Below are positions 5,972 through 12,926 of a stretch of 22,491 nt of DNA, piece by piece. A program made the position numbers and the translations under genes. Under the pieces are notes generated by a model, which was not told where the DNA came from, did no database searches, and was given only the letters and a program-made list of their open reading frames with translations. The DNA comes from a virus: positions 1-22,491 of the IMG/VR virus record IMGVR_UViG_3300035698_005854. One strand, given 5' to 3'. The first letter of the stretch is position 1. The number at the start of each line of letters is the position of its first letter.

Positions 5972-6742
5972 TTATTGTTTAAATATTGTTACGCCAATCA
6001 CTTCTTTTGGATTATACTGTTTGATTACATCAATCGTGTGCATCTGAGCAGCACGAGTAGTCATGAGGTCATCGATGATGATGATTGTTTTACCTTCGAT
6101 GTTCTTAGCAATATCTTCAACTTGCATTACACCTTTGAAGAATGGACGAAGAGACACATGGACGTTCTTCATAGAGAGGACGCCAGTGGCTTTGGCTTTC
6201 TTCAATACACGTTCAATATCTTTCTTCTGTTTATCTGTTGCTTTATCAGAAGCAGTAATCTTAGAGATATCAGCTTTAGAAATTGCATCAGGGATGATTG
6301 CTACTCCAGGAAGATGATTAGCAACTTCCTTAGTGAACATGTTGTTCAACTGAGAAGAGGACTTTACAGCAAGAACGGCATCAGGTTTGTAGGTTTTAGC
6401 AAGATGCTTACCTATTACTAATCCAGCTTGTCGAAGCCATTTCTTAAATTCGTCTTTATTTACTTCAGTAGCAGATTGACCTTTCAAAGCTTTCATAATA
6501 GGAGTAACGATTTCTTCACGATCCATTCCTTTCATATGAGAGGTACTGAATAGGGAAATAACAGTTGATCCACCAAAGTCTTTTGATTGAGAAGCAAATG
6601 GTTCAAAGGTGATGCCTTTACCTTTACCAAGAGTGATCTTCAGTCCTTCTTTACCTTTATAATTAAAGTCTAGATTATTATCATCTCCAATGAATAAAGC
6701 TTCCATAATTTTAAGAGCATGTTTTTGTAATTTGAGTTCCAT
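5972..6742 (-). CDS. Phosphoribosyltransferase-domain protein
   Basis: A 256-aa protein from the ATG of MELKLQKHALKIMEAL, which overlaps the upstream stop as TAATG. The longer version (start 6757) has its SD only a base from the ATG and is less likely. The C-terminus carries a type-I PRTase PRPP-binding motif, TIIIIDDLMTTRAAQMHTID, near residue 225, with the usual Gly of the DDxxTTG loop replaced by Arg. An upstream DAVLAVKSSSQL strand and the spacing resemble ComFC-like or stand-alone PRTase folds. PRTases join or remove a base with PRPP. The base is unknown and activity is uncertain because of the altered loop. Confidence 0.7.
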   Translation of the reverse strand: MELKLQKHALKIMEALFIGDDNNLDFNYKGKEGLKITLGKGKGITFEPFASQSKDFGGSTVISLFSTSHMKGMDREEIVTPIMKALKGQSATEVNKDEFKKWLRQAGLVIGKHLAKTYKPDAVLAVKSSSQLNNMFTKEVANHLPGVAIIPDAISKADISKITASDKATDKQKKDIERVLKKAKATGVLSMKNVHVSLRPFFKGVMQVEDIAKNIEGKTIIIIDDLMTTRAAQMHTIDVIKQYNPKEVIGVTIFKQ

Positions 6743-7044
6743 TAGATTTCTTGCCATACCTTTTTAGCGATACCTTCGCCATGAATTTCTGTGACATAAT
6801 CCGATATAGCTTCTCTAGCCGCTGTATCAGTTGCGCCAACTTCACTAGCGTCACGAATGATGCTAGAAATTTCTCTTCCGAGTTTAGATGGGTTCGAACC
6901 AAACTTAAAGTTGTCAATCAACTTCTTGATTTGCTTGGTTGCTTCTTTTGCTTGTTTATAGTGTTTACGTGAGTCGTAGAAATCAAAGATGTTCCACTTC
7001 TCGCTTTCAACAACAAGGCTATATGATTCGAAGATCGGGTCCAC
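6742..7044 (-). CDS. Hypothetical protein with MDPIFESY leader (GTG start)
   Basis: A 100-aa protein starting at GTG (AGGAATAAAATT upstream). It begins with (M)DPIFESYSLVVESEKW, then a basic amphipathic helix (KHYKQAKEATKQIKKLIDNF) and two more helices rich in Ala, Glu and Ile. No family recognised. The leader is nearly identical to that of the gene at 5962, at both protein and DNA level. The stop overlaps the PRTase ATG (TAATG). A T4-late-like AATAAATA lies at 7070-7077, about 26 bp upstream of the GTG, so a late, virion-related role is possible. Confidence 0.72.
   Translation of the reverse strand: MDPIFESYSLVVESEKWNIFDFYDSRKHYKQAKEATKQIKKLIDNFKFGSNPSKLGREISSIIRDASEVGATDTAAREAISDYVTEIHGEGIAKKVWQEI
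7019..7043. repeat. 25-bp direct repeat encoding the DPI(F/Y)ESY leader, copy 2
   Basis: Second copy of the repeat at 5937-5961, with two mismatches, one of which changes Tyr to Phe. Confidence 0.85.
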
Positions 7045-7069
7045 AATTTTATTCCTATTATCTTTAAGT

Positions 7070-7077
7070 TATTTATT
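7070..7077 (-). promoter_or_regulatory. Late-promoter-like box (AATAAATA)
   Basis: The minus strand reads AATAAATA, 7 of 8 bases of the T4 late consensus TATAAATA, and is placed about 26 bp before the GTG at 7044. This site is weaker evidence than the three perfect boxes elsewhere in the window. Confidence 0.35.
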
Positions 7078-7078
7078 A

Positions 7079-7528
7079 CTATAACCTGCCAAAGCGATGA
7101 TTGACATAGATGAAATCGGAATAAAGTTCTAGGCCCCAAGAGGGTGATGCATAGGAAGGATTGTAGAAGTGATTAGATGTACAGAACGGCTTGAATTTGC
7201 CTTTTATAATGTCATTTGATAATAACAGACAGAACTTCCAATTTGCTCTATCAATATCATTCTTTATTACAGGAATGCCTGGTCTCTGAACGTCCCAGGA
7301 AGCAAATTGTTTATTCTGTGTACATACATCCCAGGCCTTCATATTACGTTCCTGGGAGCGGTTGTAAATTACTGAAGCTACATAACACATACCGAGGTTG
7401 GTCTCACCTCTGGCCTCAGTGTATATCGTATACGCGATAGTTTGCTGATTAATAGTCGCGACTGAATTTACCAGAGACGCAAATACCAGTATCATGCTTA
7501 AAAACAAGAGTTTTGATTTCTGCTTCAA
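7079..7528 (-). CDS. SleB-type cell-wall hydrolase with signal peptide
   Basis: A 149-aa protein starting at TTG, which has an ideal AAGGAG 7 nt upstream. Residues 1-24 (MKQKSKLLFLSMILVFASLV) form a signal peptide or signal-anchor. The rest fits the SleB/CwlJ cell-wall hydrolase family (Hydrolase_2): AYTIYTEARGETNLGMCYVA with the conserved catalytic Glu38, VIYNRSQ, W-D-V-C, a central FASW, and SNHFYNPSYASPSWG. These enzymes cleave peptidoglycan glycan strands. In a phage this suggests a secreted or signal-arrest-release type lysin. No holin is visible next to it. The start lies inside a 55-aa ORF in another frame. Confidence 0.85.
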   Translation of the reverse strand: MKQKSKLLFLSMILVFASLVNSVATINQQTIAYTIYTEARGETNLGMCYVASVIYNRSQERNMKAWDVCTQNKQFASWDVQRPGIPVIKNDIDRANWKFCLLLSNDIIKGKFKPFCTSNHFYNPSYASPSWGLELYSDFIYVNHRFGRL

Positions 7529-7616
7529 CGGCTATCTCCTTAAACTTATTAATTACAGATTGAGGCATCTTCGGTCCTTTACGACCAAGAATATTAGTGT
7601 AGTCGATAAATCCCAT
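7449..7616 (-). CDS. Small protein overlapping the lysin start (55 aa)
   Basis: ATG at 7616, 5 bp after the stop of the 161-aa gene, opens a 55-aa frame: MGFIDYTNILGRKGPKMPQS, then VINKFKEIAVEAEIK and a short tail ending SRDY. It fills the otherwise empty interval 7529-7620 and overlaps the lysin start by 80 bp in a different frame. Composition is protein-like (basic linker then amphipathic helix). The SD is weak, so translation would rely on coupling. Function unknown. Confidence 0.55.
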   Translation of the reverse strand: MGFIDYTNILGRKGPKMPQSVINKFKEIAVEAEIKTLVFKHDTGICVSGKFSRDY

Positions 7617-7620
7617 TGCA

Positions 7621-8106
7621 TTAATCATTGATCACTCTCAGATACATATTGTAGCGATCAATATTAGCATTCCAATCAACCTTAATATTATGATCGAGGC
7701 AGTGAACAGTCAACGTGTTCCAATACGTTTGTGACAGGCGATGATTAGATGAAATCTCATAACGACCCACTTCAGTAAACGCAATCGTACAGTCTTGAAG
7801 ACGTTGATCCTCTTGCACTTCACCAATAAAGATATAAACTACGCTCTGAGAATGAGCATCAACTGGGAAGCTAAGTATAATGTCTTCAACGCAGTGCAGC
7901 TTAAGCGATTCAACAACCGTATAAAGGAATGAACGTGATGAAGGGCAAAGATTTACGTTTACAGGCAACCCTAATCCAGCCACTTTAGTGATAGTAGAAT
8001 CATCAAGATTTCGACAATGGATTTCAGGGGTATCTCCACTATCAATATCAAGTAAGATTTTATCCCAAGTAGCTTTAGTGGTTGAATTTGTGATCATGTA
8101 TTTCAT
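7621..8106 (-). CDS. Hypothetical protein (161 aa)
   Basis: A 161-aa soluble protein with no recognised domain. It begins MKYMITNSTTKATWDKILLD and contains several hydrophobic strands (EDIILSFPVDAH, SVVYIFIGEVQ, DCTIAFTEVGRYEIS) that suggest an alpha/beta fold, with three or four Cys and His (HCRNL, LHCVED, VHCLDHN). No CxxC pair is seen. The ATG shares a base with the stop of the CCA-adding enzyme gene (TAATG), so it is translationally coupled to it. Confidence 0.72.
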   Translation of the reverse strand: MKYMITNSTTKATWDKILLDIDSGDTPEIHCRNLDDSTITKVAGLGLPVNVNLCPSSRSFLYTVVESLKLHCVEDIILSFPVDAHSQSVVYIFIGEVQEDQRLQDCTIAFTEVGRYEISSNHRLSQTYWNTLTVHCLDHNIKVDWNANIDRYNMYLRVIND

Positions 8107-9542
8107 TATACGTTTTCCTTTATGAATTTCATTACATCTTCTTTAGTAACTTTGAACTCGTGTTCAATAATAAACTCTTTTGCTTTAGCCATAGTTTTAC
8201 CTATTGCAGCACCTTTCAGATCAGGGAAAGCTTCCATTACATCTTTACCATCAATCAGTTTCTTTATTCTGGCATCGAAGATTTCCTTTTCACCGAACGT
8301 TTCATAGATCCTTTCGATTGCATCCATTACCTCTTTCTGGTGAACTGGATCGAAAGCTTCACCTCTGCATGAATCATCAGCATAAGTAACTTGTTTCATA
8401 GTTTCCCAGTATGGAGATTGACGGATCGGAATGATCTTAGTCGCTTTCTTAGGGATAACGTGGAACCTCATGTGATGCTGAATACAGAAGCTTATTTCTT
8501 CAGACATCTTAGATGAAAACTTCAGGCGTTCAGCAATATCTTTAAAGATCTTTACGCCAGCACGATCATGTCCAATGAACTTATAACCCAGGTGGGTAGG
8601 ATGTCTTTCGGCACATTCAGGCTTACCAATATCATGGAACAGAATGCTCAGTGTAACCATAGGATCATTACCTTCATAAGTTCTCAGGGCAGCCATGATG
8701 TGATCAAAAACCAGACCGTTATCAACAACATAACGACCTGAAGGAGTATCACCATGCTTCTTCTTAGAATATGGCATATATTTCTCAGTCTTATTATCGA
8801 AGACCATAGCACCTTCAGGGTGATGTTTGTAGTATTGATCATACAGAGTTGTTGGAATGATTTCAGGCAGGACATAACGAATTACATCAGTCTTGATCAT
8901 ATCTTCAATGAACTGTGCCATTGCTTTGCCACCGTATCCAGCAACCTTAATCATTTCAGCAGAAATTCGCTCAGCAGCAATATTTTTCAGCTTATATGCT
9001 TTAGAAATCATAGCATTCTTAGTAGCTACGTCAATTTTAAAGCCAAATCGAGCTGCAAATCGATGTGCTCGGATAATTCTCAGCGCATCTTCTTCAAAAC
9101 GATCAGTAGGATTGCCAACACATCGGATAATCTTATTCTGAATGTCTTGTTGTCCATTATGGAAGTCATGAATAATACCATCAGCATCCATGTACATGGC
9201 ATTAATAGTAAAGTCTCTGCGCTGAGCATCGTCAGTTATAGTAGCACCCAGTTTAACTGAATCTGGATGACGTGAATCAGTGTATTCACCATCAGATCGG
9301 AACTGAGCTACCTCATATTCTTCACCTTGAAATGATACACCTGTTATACCAAAGTCCATTGATTGCCCAATGTCATATGTATTCAGGTCTGAGGATCTAA
9401 TGATCAGAATATCTTGTTTAGTAGCTATATCGATATCATGTGGATCGATATTCATTACAGCGTCTCGAACACAACCACCGACCAGATAGGTATCGAGTCC
9501 AATGTGTGGGATCAGCCGCATAGCTTTTTCAATTGATGTCAT
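8106..9542 (-). CDS. cca: CCA-adding tRNA nucleotidyltransferase
   Basis: A 478-aa class II tRNA nucleotidyltransferase/poly(A) polymerase-type enzyme. Motifs in order: YLVGGCVRD at 19-27, the metal-binding HDIDIAT (Asp36, Asp38), RRDFTINAMYMD near 108, and NPTDRFEEDALRIIRAHRFA near 143 (the helix that reads ATP and CTP). The C-terminal half has an HD-type domain (DHIMAALRTY, LSILFHDIGKP, IQHHMRFH), as in E. coli-like enzymes. The reaction is addition of C, C and A to the 3' end of tRNA. It is rare among phages. The ATG has AAGGAT 7 nt upstream and follows a terminator. The tRNA-like element at 21-115 lacks encoded CCA, which would give the enzyme a substrate. Confidence 0.93.
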   Translation of the reverse strand: MTSIEKAMRLIPHIGLDTYLVGGCVRDAVMNIDPHDIDIATKQDILIIRSSDLNTYDIGQSMDFGITGVSFQGEEYEVAQFRSDGEYTDSRHPDSVKLGATITDDAQRRDFTINAMYMDADGIIHDFHNGQQDIQNKIIRCVGNPTDRFEEDALRIIRAHRFAARFGFKIDVATKNAMISKAYKLKNIAAERISAEMIKVAGYGGKAMAQFIEDMIKTDVIRYVLPEIIPTTLYDQYYKHHPEGAMVFDNKTEKYMPYSKKKHGDTPSGRYVVDNGLVFDHIMAALRTYEGNDPMVTLSILFHDIGKPECAERHPTHLGYKFIGHDRAGVKIFKDIAERLKFSSKMSEEISFCIQHHMRFHVIPKKATKIIPIRQSPYWETMKQVTYADDSCRGEAFDPVHQKEVMDAIERIYETFGEKEIFDARIKKLIDGKDVMEAFPDLKGAAIGKTMAKAKEFIIEHEFKVTKEDVMKFIKENV

Positions 9543-9566
9543 AATTTATCCTTATTGGGTAATAGG

Positions 9567-9600
9567 AGTATAGTTTACCCCAGTTTACCTCAGTTGTAAA
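9567..9600 (-). promoter_or_regulatory. Candidate promoter and operator before the CCA-adding enzyme
   Basis: The minus strand has TATACT (9567-9572), the same -10 as at 5593, followed upstream by GGTAAACTGGGGTAAACT (a direct repeat of GTAAACT) and GTTTAC, which is inverted relative to GTAAAC. No good -35 hexamer lies at the right distance, so an activator or repressor may bind the repeats. Confidence 0.4.
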
Positions 9601-9601
9601 C

Positions 9602-9631
9602 AAAAAAGTGCAACTAAAATTAGCTGCACTT
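9602..9631 (-). terminator. Rho-independent terminator after the zinc-ribbon gene
   Basis: Stem AAGTGCA with TGCACTT, extended inward through a G-U, C-G, U-A and A-U pair, and a 4-nt loop. Six U follow in the minus-strand transcript. It lies between the stop of the 244-aa gene and the promoter of the CCA-adding enzyme. Confidence 0.75.
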
Positions 9632-9653
9632 CTCGTCTTTATATTATATAGAG

Positions 9654-10388
9654 TTATTCTTCAGGAGGTAGTTCATCTTTTAGCGGAAGCTCAATTTTAA
9701 CGAATTCATACATCTCATAGATCTCAGAATTATCAAGCCATAAGGCCATCCGTTCATCAGTAGTTGATAAGAATCTGTACTTGTTCATATCATAGTCGAT
9801 GTCGGTCAATATAAAGTTTTCTTCATATCGAGCAGTCTTAACGTAAAATAATTTACCAATACATGCTTCAAGTCCTGTTTTAGGGGCAGGGGCTGGGACA
9901 TCATTTATTAACAGAACTAAATCATCAACATCAGCAGAACAGAAAGGACAACAACCTACTTCACCAATATCTTCTTCTAATAAGATAAACCTACTATGGC
10001 ATACCGTACACGCTGAGATATTAAAGGTCTGGTTGTTTGCATCTATAAGAACACGTTTCATCTTCTCTTGTATGCTTCTACTTAGAGGAGGGGTACCAGA
10101 TTCGATCATCGTTTTATTAATAGAGTTTAAATCAGCTCCATCATTAATAGGATTAACGATTTGCTTTGCGTCAGTTCCACAATAAGGGCAACAAGACGTT
10201 ATAAATTCCTCTGGAGTATAACCAGATTCGATACATAAGAGATTACTACACTTATGACAAACAACTAATATGATCTTCATTTTACCAGAGAATAGCTTCT
10301 CTGCATATAGTTTATTATCTTCTTCAAATGTATTGAATGGTGATTCCATAATGTAGCTTTCTTTAGGTTGTGTAGGCAGGTGTGACAT
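9654..10388 (-). CDS. Double zinc-ribbon protein (244 aa)
   Basis: A 244-aa protein with two similar zinc-ribbon units: VVCHKCSNLLC ... SCCPYCGTD near residues 44-76 and SACTVCHSRF ... GCCPFCSADV near 125-155. Each is a CxxC pair about 20 residues from a second CxxC, so they look like an internal duplication. A C-terminal strand-rich region (KLFYVKTARYEENFILTDID) and an acidic tail (LKDELPPEE) follow. The ATG overlaps the upstream stop (TAATG), coupling it to the co-chaperonin-like gene; an internal Met14 (MESPFNTF) is an alternative. Function unknown. DNA, RNA or RNA-polymerase binding would be typical for such ribbons. Confidence 0.75.
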   Translation of the reverse strand: MSHLPTQPKESYIMESPFNTFEEDNKLYAEKLFSGKMKIILVVCHKCSNLLCIESGYTPEEFITSCCPYCGTDAKQIVNPINDGADLNSINKTMIESGTPPLSRSIQEKMKRVLIDANNQTFNISACTVCHSRFILLEEDIGEVGCCPFCSADVDDLVLLINDVPAPAPKTGLEACIGKLFYVKTARYEENFILTDIDYDMNKYRFLSTTDERMALWLDNSEIYEMYEFVKIELPLKDELPPEE

Positions 10389-10648
10389 TATTTTTCTATA
10401 AGAATAATATTATCTTCTTTTAATACACCAAGATCACTATTAATCTTATTTATGGAATATTTGTCATACAATACGACCTGGTCAACTTCGAATCCATTCT
10501 TTACTTTAGGGCCAACTGATGTTATCTTACCGTGGATCAACTTACTGTTCTCGGTAGACTTATCTGAAACGATGATGCCATCTTTAATAACGATGTCTTC
10601 ACCTTTTTCAATTTCTAATACTACATGATTTGAGTTTGCGTTATACAT
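10388..10648 (-). CDS. GroES-like co-chaperonin (T4 gp31-type)
   Basis: An 86-aa protein whose layout matches GroES-type co-chaperonins: VVLEIEKGEDIVIKDGIIVS (strand, then the stretch before the mobile loop), STENSKLIHGKITSVGPKVK (in GroES the mobile loop is followed by GEVLAVG), and a C-terminal NIILIEK equivalent to the DILAIVE end. In T4, gp31 replaces GroES so that GroEL can fold gp23. The mobile loop here is short and lacks the usual IVL tripeptide, so the pairing with host GroEL is uncertain. The start is taken at the ATG (10648) because the longer frame begins at TTG. It heads the minus operon that continues into the zinc-ribbon gene. Confidence 0.72.
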   Translation of the reverse strand: MYNANSNHVVLEIEKGEDIVIKDGIIVSDKSTENSKLIHGKITSVGPKVKNGFEVDQVVLYDKYSINKINSDLGVLKEDNIILIEK

Positions 10649-10714
10649 AAATTCCAATGTAATGTTGTTAGTAAAATATAGAACTTTTATCTACCTTACA
10701 TTATAAGGTGAATT

Positions 10715-10993
10715 ATGAAATTTTATGAAATTATAAATGGTATACTACTAAAGAATAAGCCAAAAAGCTTCTTTCTTAATGATCCTGGCTTTGATAAAGT
10801 CATGTCTGGATTTATGCTAGCACGATATATTAGCATGCATCCTAAATTACTTGCTCATGCTAGAGTAATCAATCACATCAATAAAGCTGGGTTGTCTGAT
10901 ATACAAATGTTCCATTATGCTTATGATCATATTCCTAAGCAAAAGAGTGGGTACATCCAATACATGAAGAAAACTAAAAAGGATAAGAAATGA
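10715..10993 (+). CDS. Short gp62-like clamp-loader small subunit
   Basis: A 92-aa protein with AAGGTGAATT before the ATG. Its central part, GFMLARYISMHPKLLAHARV, INHINKAGLSDIQMFHYAY and HIPKQKSGYIQYMKK, resembles the C-terminal region of T4 gp62 (a hydrophobic helix, a GLSD-type turn, then FxY and a (V/I)P(R/K)xKxxxxWxK-like end). gp62 joins gp44 to load the sliding clamp gp45. T4 gp62 is about twice as long, so this would be a minimal version. It ends in a basic tail and overlaps the next gene as ATGA. The assignment is from remembered motif spacing, so moderate confidence. Confidence 0.5.
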   Translation: MKFYEIINGILLKNKPKSFFLNDPGFDKVMSGFMLARYISMHPKLLAHARVINHINKAGLSDIQMFHYAYDHIPKQKSGYIQYMKKTKKDKK

Positions 10994-11487
10994 AGGTAGT
11001 CAATTTGTATTGTGAACCTGGAACAGGTAAATCTACTACAGCCGCTGCAGTTTTTGCTATCTTAAAACAAAGTGGATATAATGCTGAACTCGTAACAGAG
11101 TTCGCTAAAGATTTGACTTGGCATGATCGTAAAGAATGCCTTAAGGACCAGGTTTATATCTTTGGAAAGCAACAACATCGTCTCTTTATGCTCAGAGATA
11201 AGGTAGATTTCATTGTAACTGATGCACCAATCCTAGCAGGCGTCGTATTTAAGCGCCTGTATGCGCCTGACGTACCCGAATCATTTGAACAGTTAGTTAC
11301 AGATGTTTATGATCAGTATGACAACGTAGACATATTTCTGAGAAGACTTAAGCGTAATGAAACTGAGGAATATGCAAAGGGTATGGATTTTCTATTAAAG
11401 GAGTTTCTTTTAGAACAAGGAAATGGCTTTTATGAATTTGATGCTATAGGTGGTGTAGCTGAACGAATCGTAAACATTATCACTTAA
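10990..11487 (+). CDS. P-loop NTPase / kinase-like protein
   Basis: A 165-aa protein with a Walker A CEPGTGKSTTAA at residues 8-19, a following ELVTEFAKDLTW helix, and a Walker-B-like VDFIVTDAPI near residue 72. A basic region LRRLKRNETEEYAKGMD near 112 could be the LID or sensor. The shape fits the AAA_28/NadR-like or small nucleotide-kinase group, which phages often carry. The substrate is unknown. It is translationally coupled to the gp62-like gene (ATGA) and is the last gene before the terminator at 11491. Confidence 0.75.
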   Translation: MKVVNLYCEPGTGKSTTAAAVFAILKQSGYNAELVTEFAKDLTWHDRKECLKDQVYIFGKQQHRLFMLRDKVDFIVTDAPILAGVVFKRLYAPDVPESFEQLVTDVYDQYDNVDIFLRRLKRNETEEYAKGMDFLLKEFLLEQGNGFYEFDAIGGVAERIVNIIT

Positions 11488-11490
11488 CAC

Positions 11491-11518
11491 AAAAAAACGT
11501 ACCATAAGGTACGTTTTT
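11491..11518. terminator. Strong bidirectional terminator between convergent operons
   Basis: A near-perfect inverted repeat, AAAAACGTACC-ATAA-GGTACGTTTTT, lies between the stops of the kinase-like gene (+) and the capsid gene (-). The A and T tracts make it active in both directions. Confidence 0.9.
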
Positions 11519-11546
11519 AAGTTTAAGTTTTACAGTAACACTAGGA

Positions 11547-12926
11547 TTAGCTAGTGAAGTAACGAGCACCGTCAGCTGCGAGAGCTGCAGAGCTCAAGTT
11601 ATCTACACGCACGTACTGGTAGTACTTGCTTGATCCATACATGTTGTCATGCATACCGTAACGAGTACGAACAGCAAGACGAGGGTTGAAGGTGTTTTCA
11701 CCAGTAGCACGAGCAAGCTGTACAGGGATGTACGGACAATACACGATACCAGTCTGGGTTACACGCTGACCTTTATAACCGATAAGGGCGTAGTTACCAC
11801 CTGCGAAGATGTCACGGTATACCTTGATCGATCCAGAACGAAGTGTTCCAACGAATGTAGTTTCTGCAGCACCATCGGTACTAGCAGTATTTCCACCACC
11901 CTGTGCATCTTGGGACGTGAAGTCACTGAGACGTTCAAGCAATGCAGTTACATCTGGAGAAGCAACGGCCCAGTTACCAGCACCATCATGTGTACGAACA
12001 GCGATAGACTGACGACGCTGAAGGACGTGCGTGTAAAGGGTCGAAATACGTTCAAGCTGATGACGACCATCTGCTACAGTAGGATCCCATACTGATTTAG
12101 CTTCCGCATCACCAATACAAAGTTTTACCATACGTTCAAGAAGTTCACGGTCAAGTTCGTTCTTGATTTCCTGGCCAAGTACTGCAACCATTTCGGCATC
12201 AATATCGATACCCTGTGTGTGCATCATGTCTTCAGCAGCTTCAAGTGAGTAGGATGTACCAAACTTACGAGATTTAGCGATGATAGCAGCTTTTTCAATA
12301 CCAAGCTTAGCTGTAGGCATATCAGAGCCAAGGCCCCACCATTCTGCTTCTTCCATTTCAGCGGCTTCACCAACACCTGGACGATTAGATCCAGCGAAAG
12401 CTTGCCAGTCAGCGTCATCAGAGATAGTACCAGTGGCACCAGTGAAGGCTGAGTCAATTTTGTTGTAACCAAGTTCATCACCAGGCTGTGCAGTGAAACC
12501 TTTACCTTGCTGATCGTACTTGTAACGCATAGCGAATGCAAGTCCAACAGGTCCGTTCATTGGCTGAACACCAACGAGGTTATGGGCAAGAAGACCAGGG
12601 AATGTACGACGAAGAAGAGGCATCACGATGTGAGGCATACGATAGTCGTTAGGTCCACCAGTAGGATTAAAGCTCTGGCCGATTGCTCCACCACCTTGGG
12701 CAGATGCATCACCAGCACCCCATGCTCCACCTGTCTGACCATAGGCTTCGTTCATGTTCTGCTGAGGAGTTAAGAACTGATGTGTGTTTTGGATAGCGAT
12801 AGCCATCGATTCACGTAGATTTTGGTCTACGATAGGTGCAGCACCTTCGTGATCGATAACATCTTTCCAACGTTCAACCAAAGTACGACGGTACATAGGG
12901 TTAAGATGTGCGAATGTCATTTCCAT
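11547..12926 (-). CDS. 23: Major capsid protein (T4 gp23-like)
   Basis: A 459-aa major head protein of the T4 superfamily, last in the portal-protease-scaffold-capsid order. Recognisable segments are MPLLRRTFPGLLAHNLVGVQ-PM near residues 100-123 (T4 has the equivalent RRAIPNLIAFDICGVQPM), KAAIIAKSRKFGTSYSLEAA near 210, QEIKNELDRELLERM, and a C-terminal GIVYCPYIPVQLARAT and NPRLAVRTRYGM. A prohead-protease cut is likely in the N-terminal part; E60/A61 (NMNE|AYG) lies at the position matching the T4 LTE|A site. The ATG has AAGGAAGG upstream. The leader from a perfect late box is about 165 nt and starts with a hairpin. Confidence 0.95.
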   Translation of the reverse strand: MEMTFAHLNPMYRRTLVERWKDVIDHEGAAPIVDQNLRESMAIAIQNTHQFLTPQQNMNEAYGQTGGAWGAGDASAQGGGAIGQSFNPTGGPNDYRMPHIVMPLLRRTFPGLLAHNLVGVQPMNGPVGLAFAMRYKYDQQGKGFTAQPGDELGYNKIDSAFTGATGTISDDADWQAFAGSNRPGVGEAAEMEEAEWWGLGSDMPTAKLGIEKAAIIAKSRKFGTSYSLEAAEDMMHTQGIDIDAEMVAVLGQEIKNELDRELLERMVKLCIGDAEAKSVWDPTVADGRHQLERISTLYTHVLQRRQSIAVRTHDGAGNWAVASPDVTALLERLSDFTSQDAQGGGNTASTDGAAETTFVGTLRSGSIKVYRDIFAGGNYALIGYKGQRVTQTGIVYCPYIPVQLARATGENTFNPRLAVRTRYGMHDNMYGSSKYYQYVRVDNLSSAALAADGARYFTS

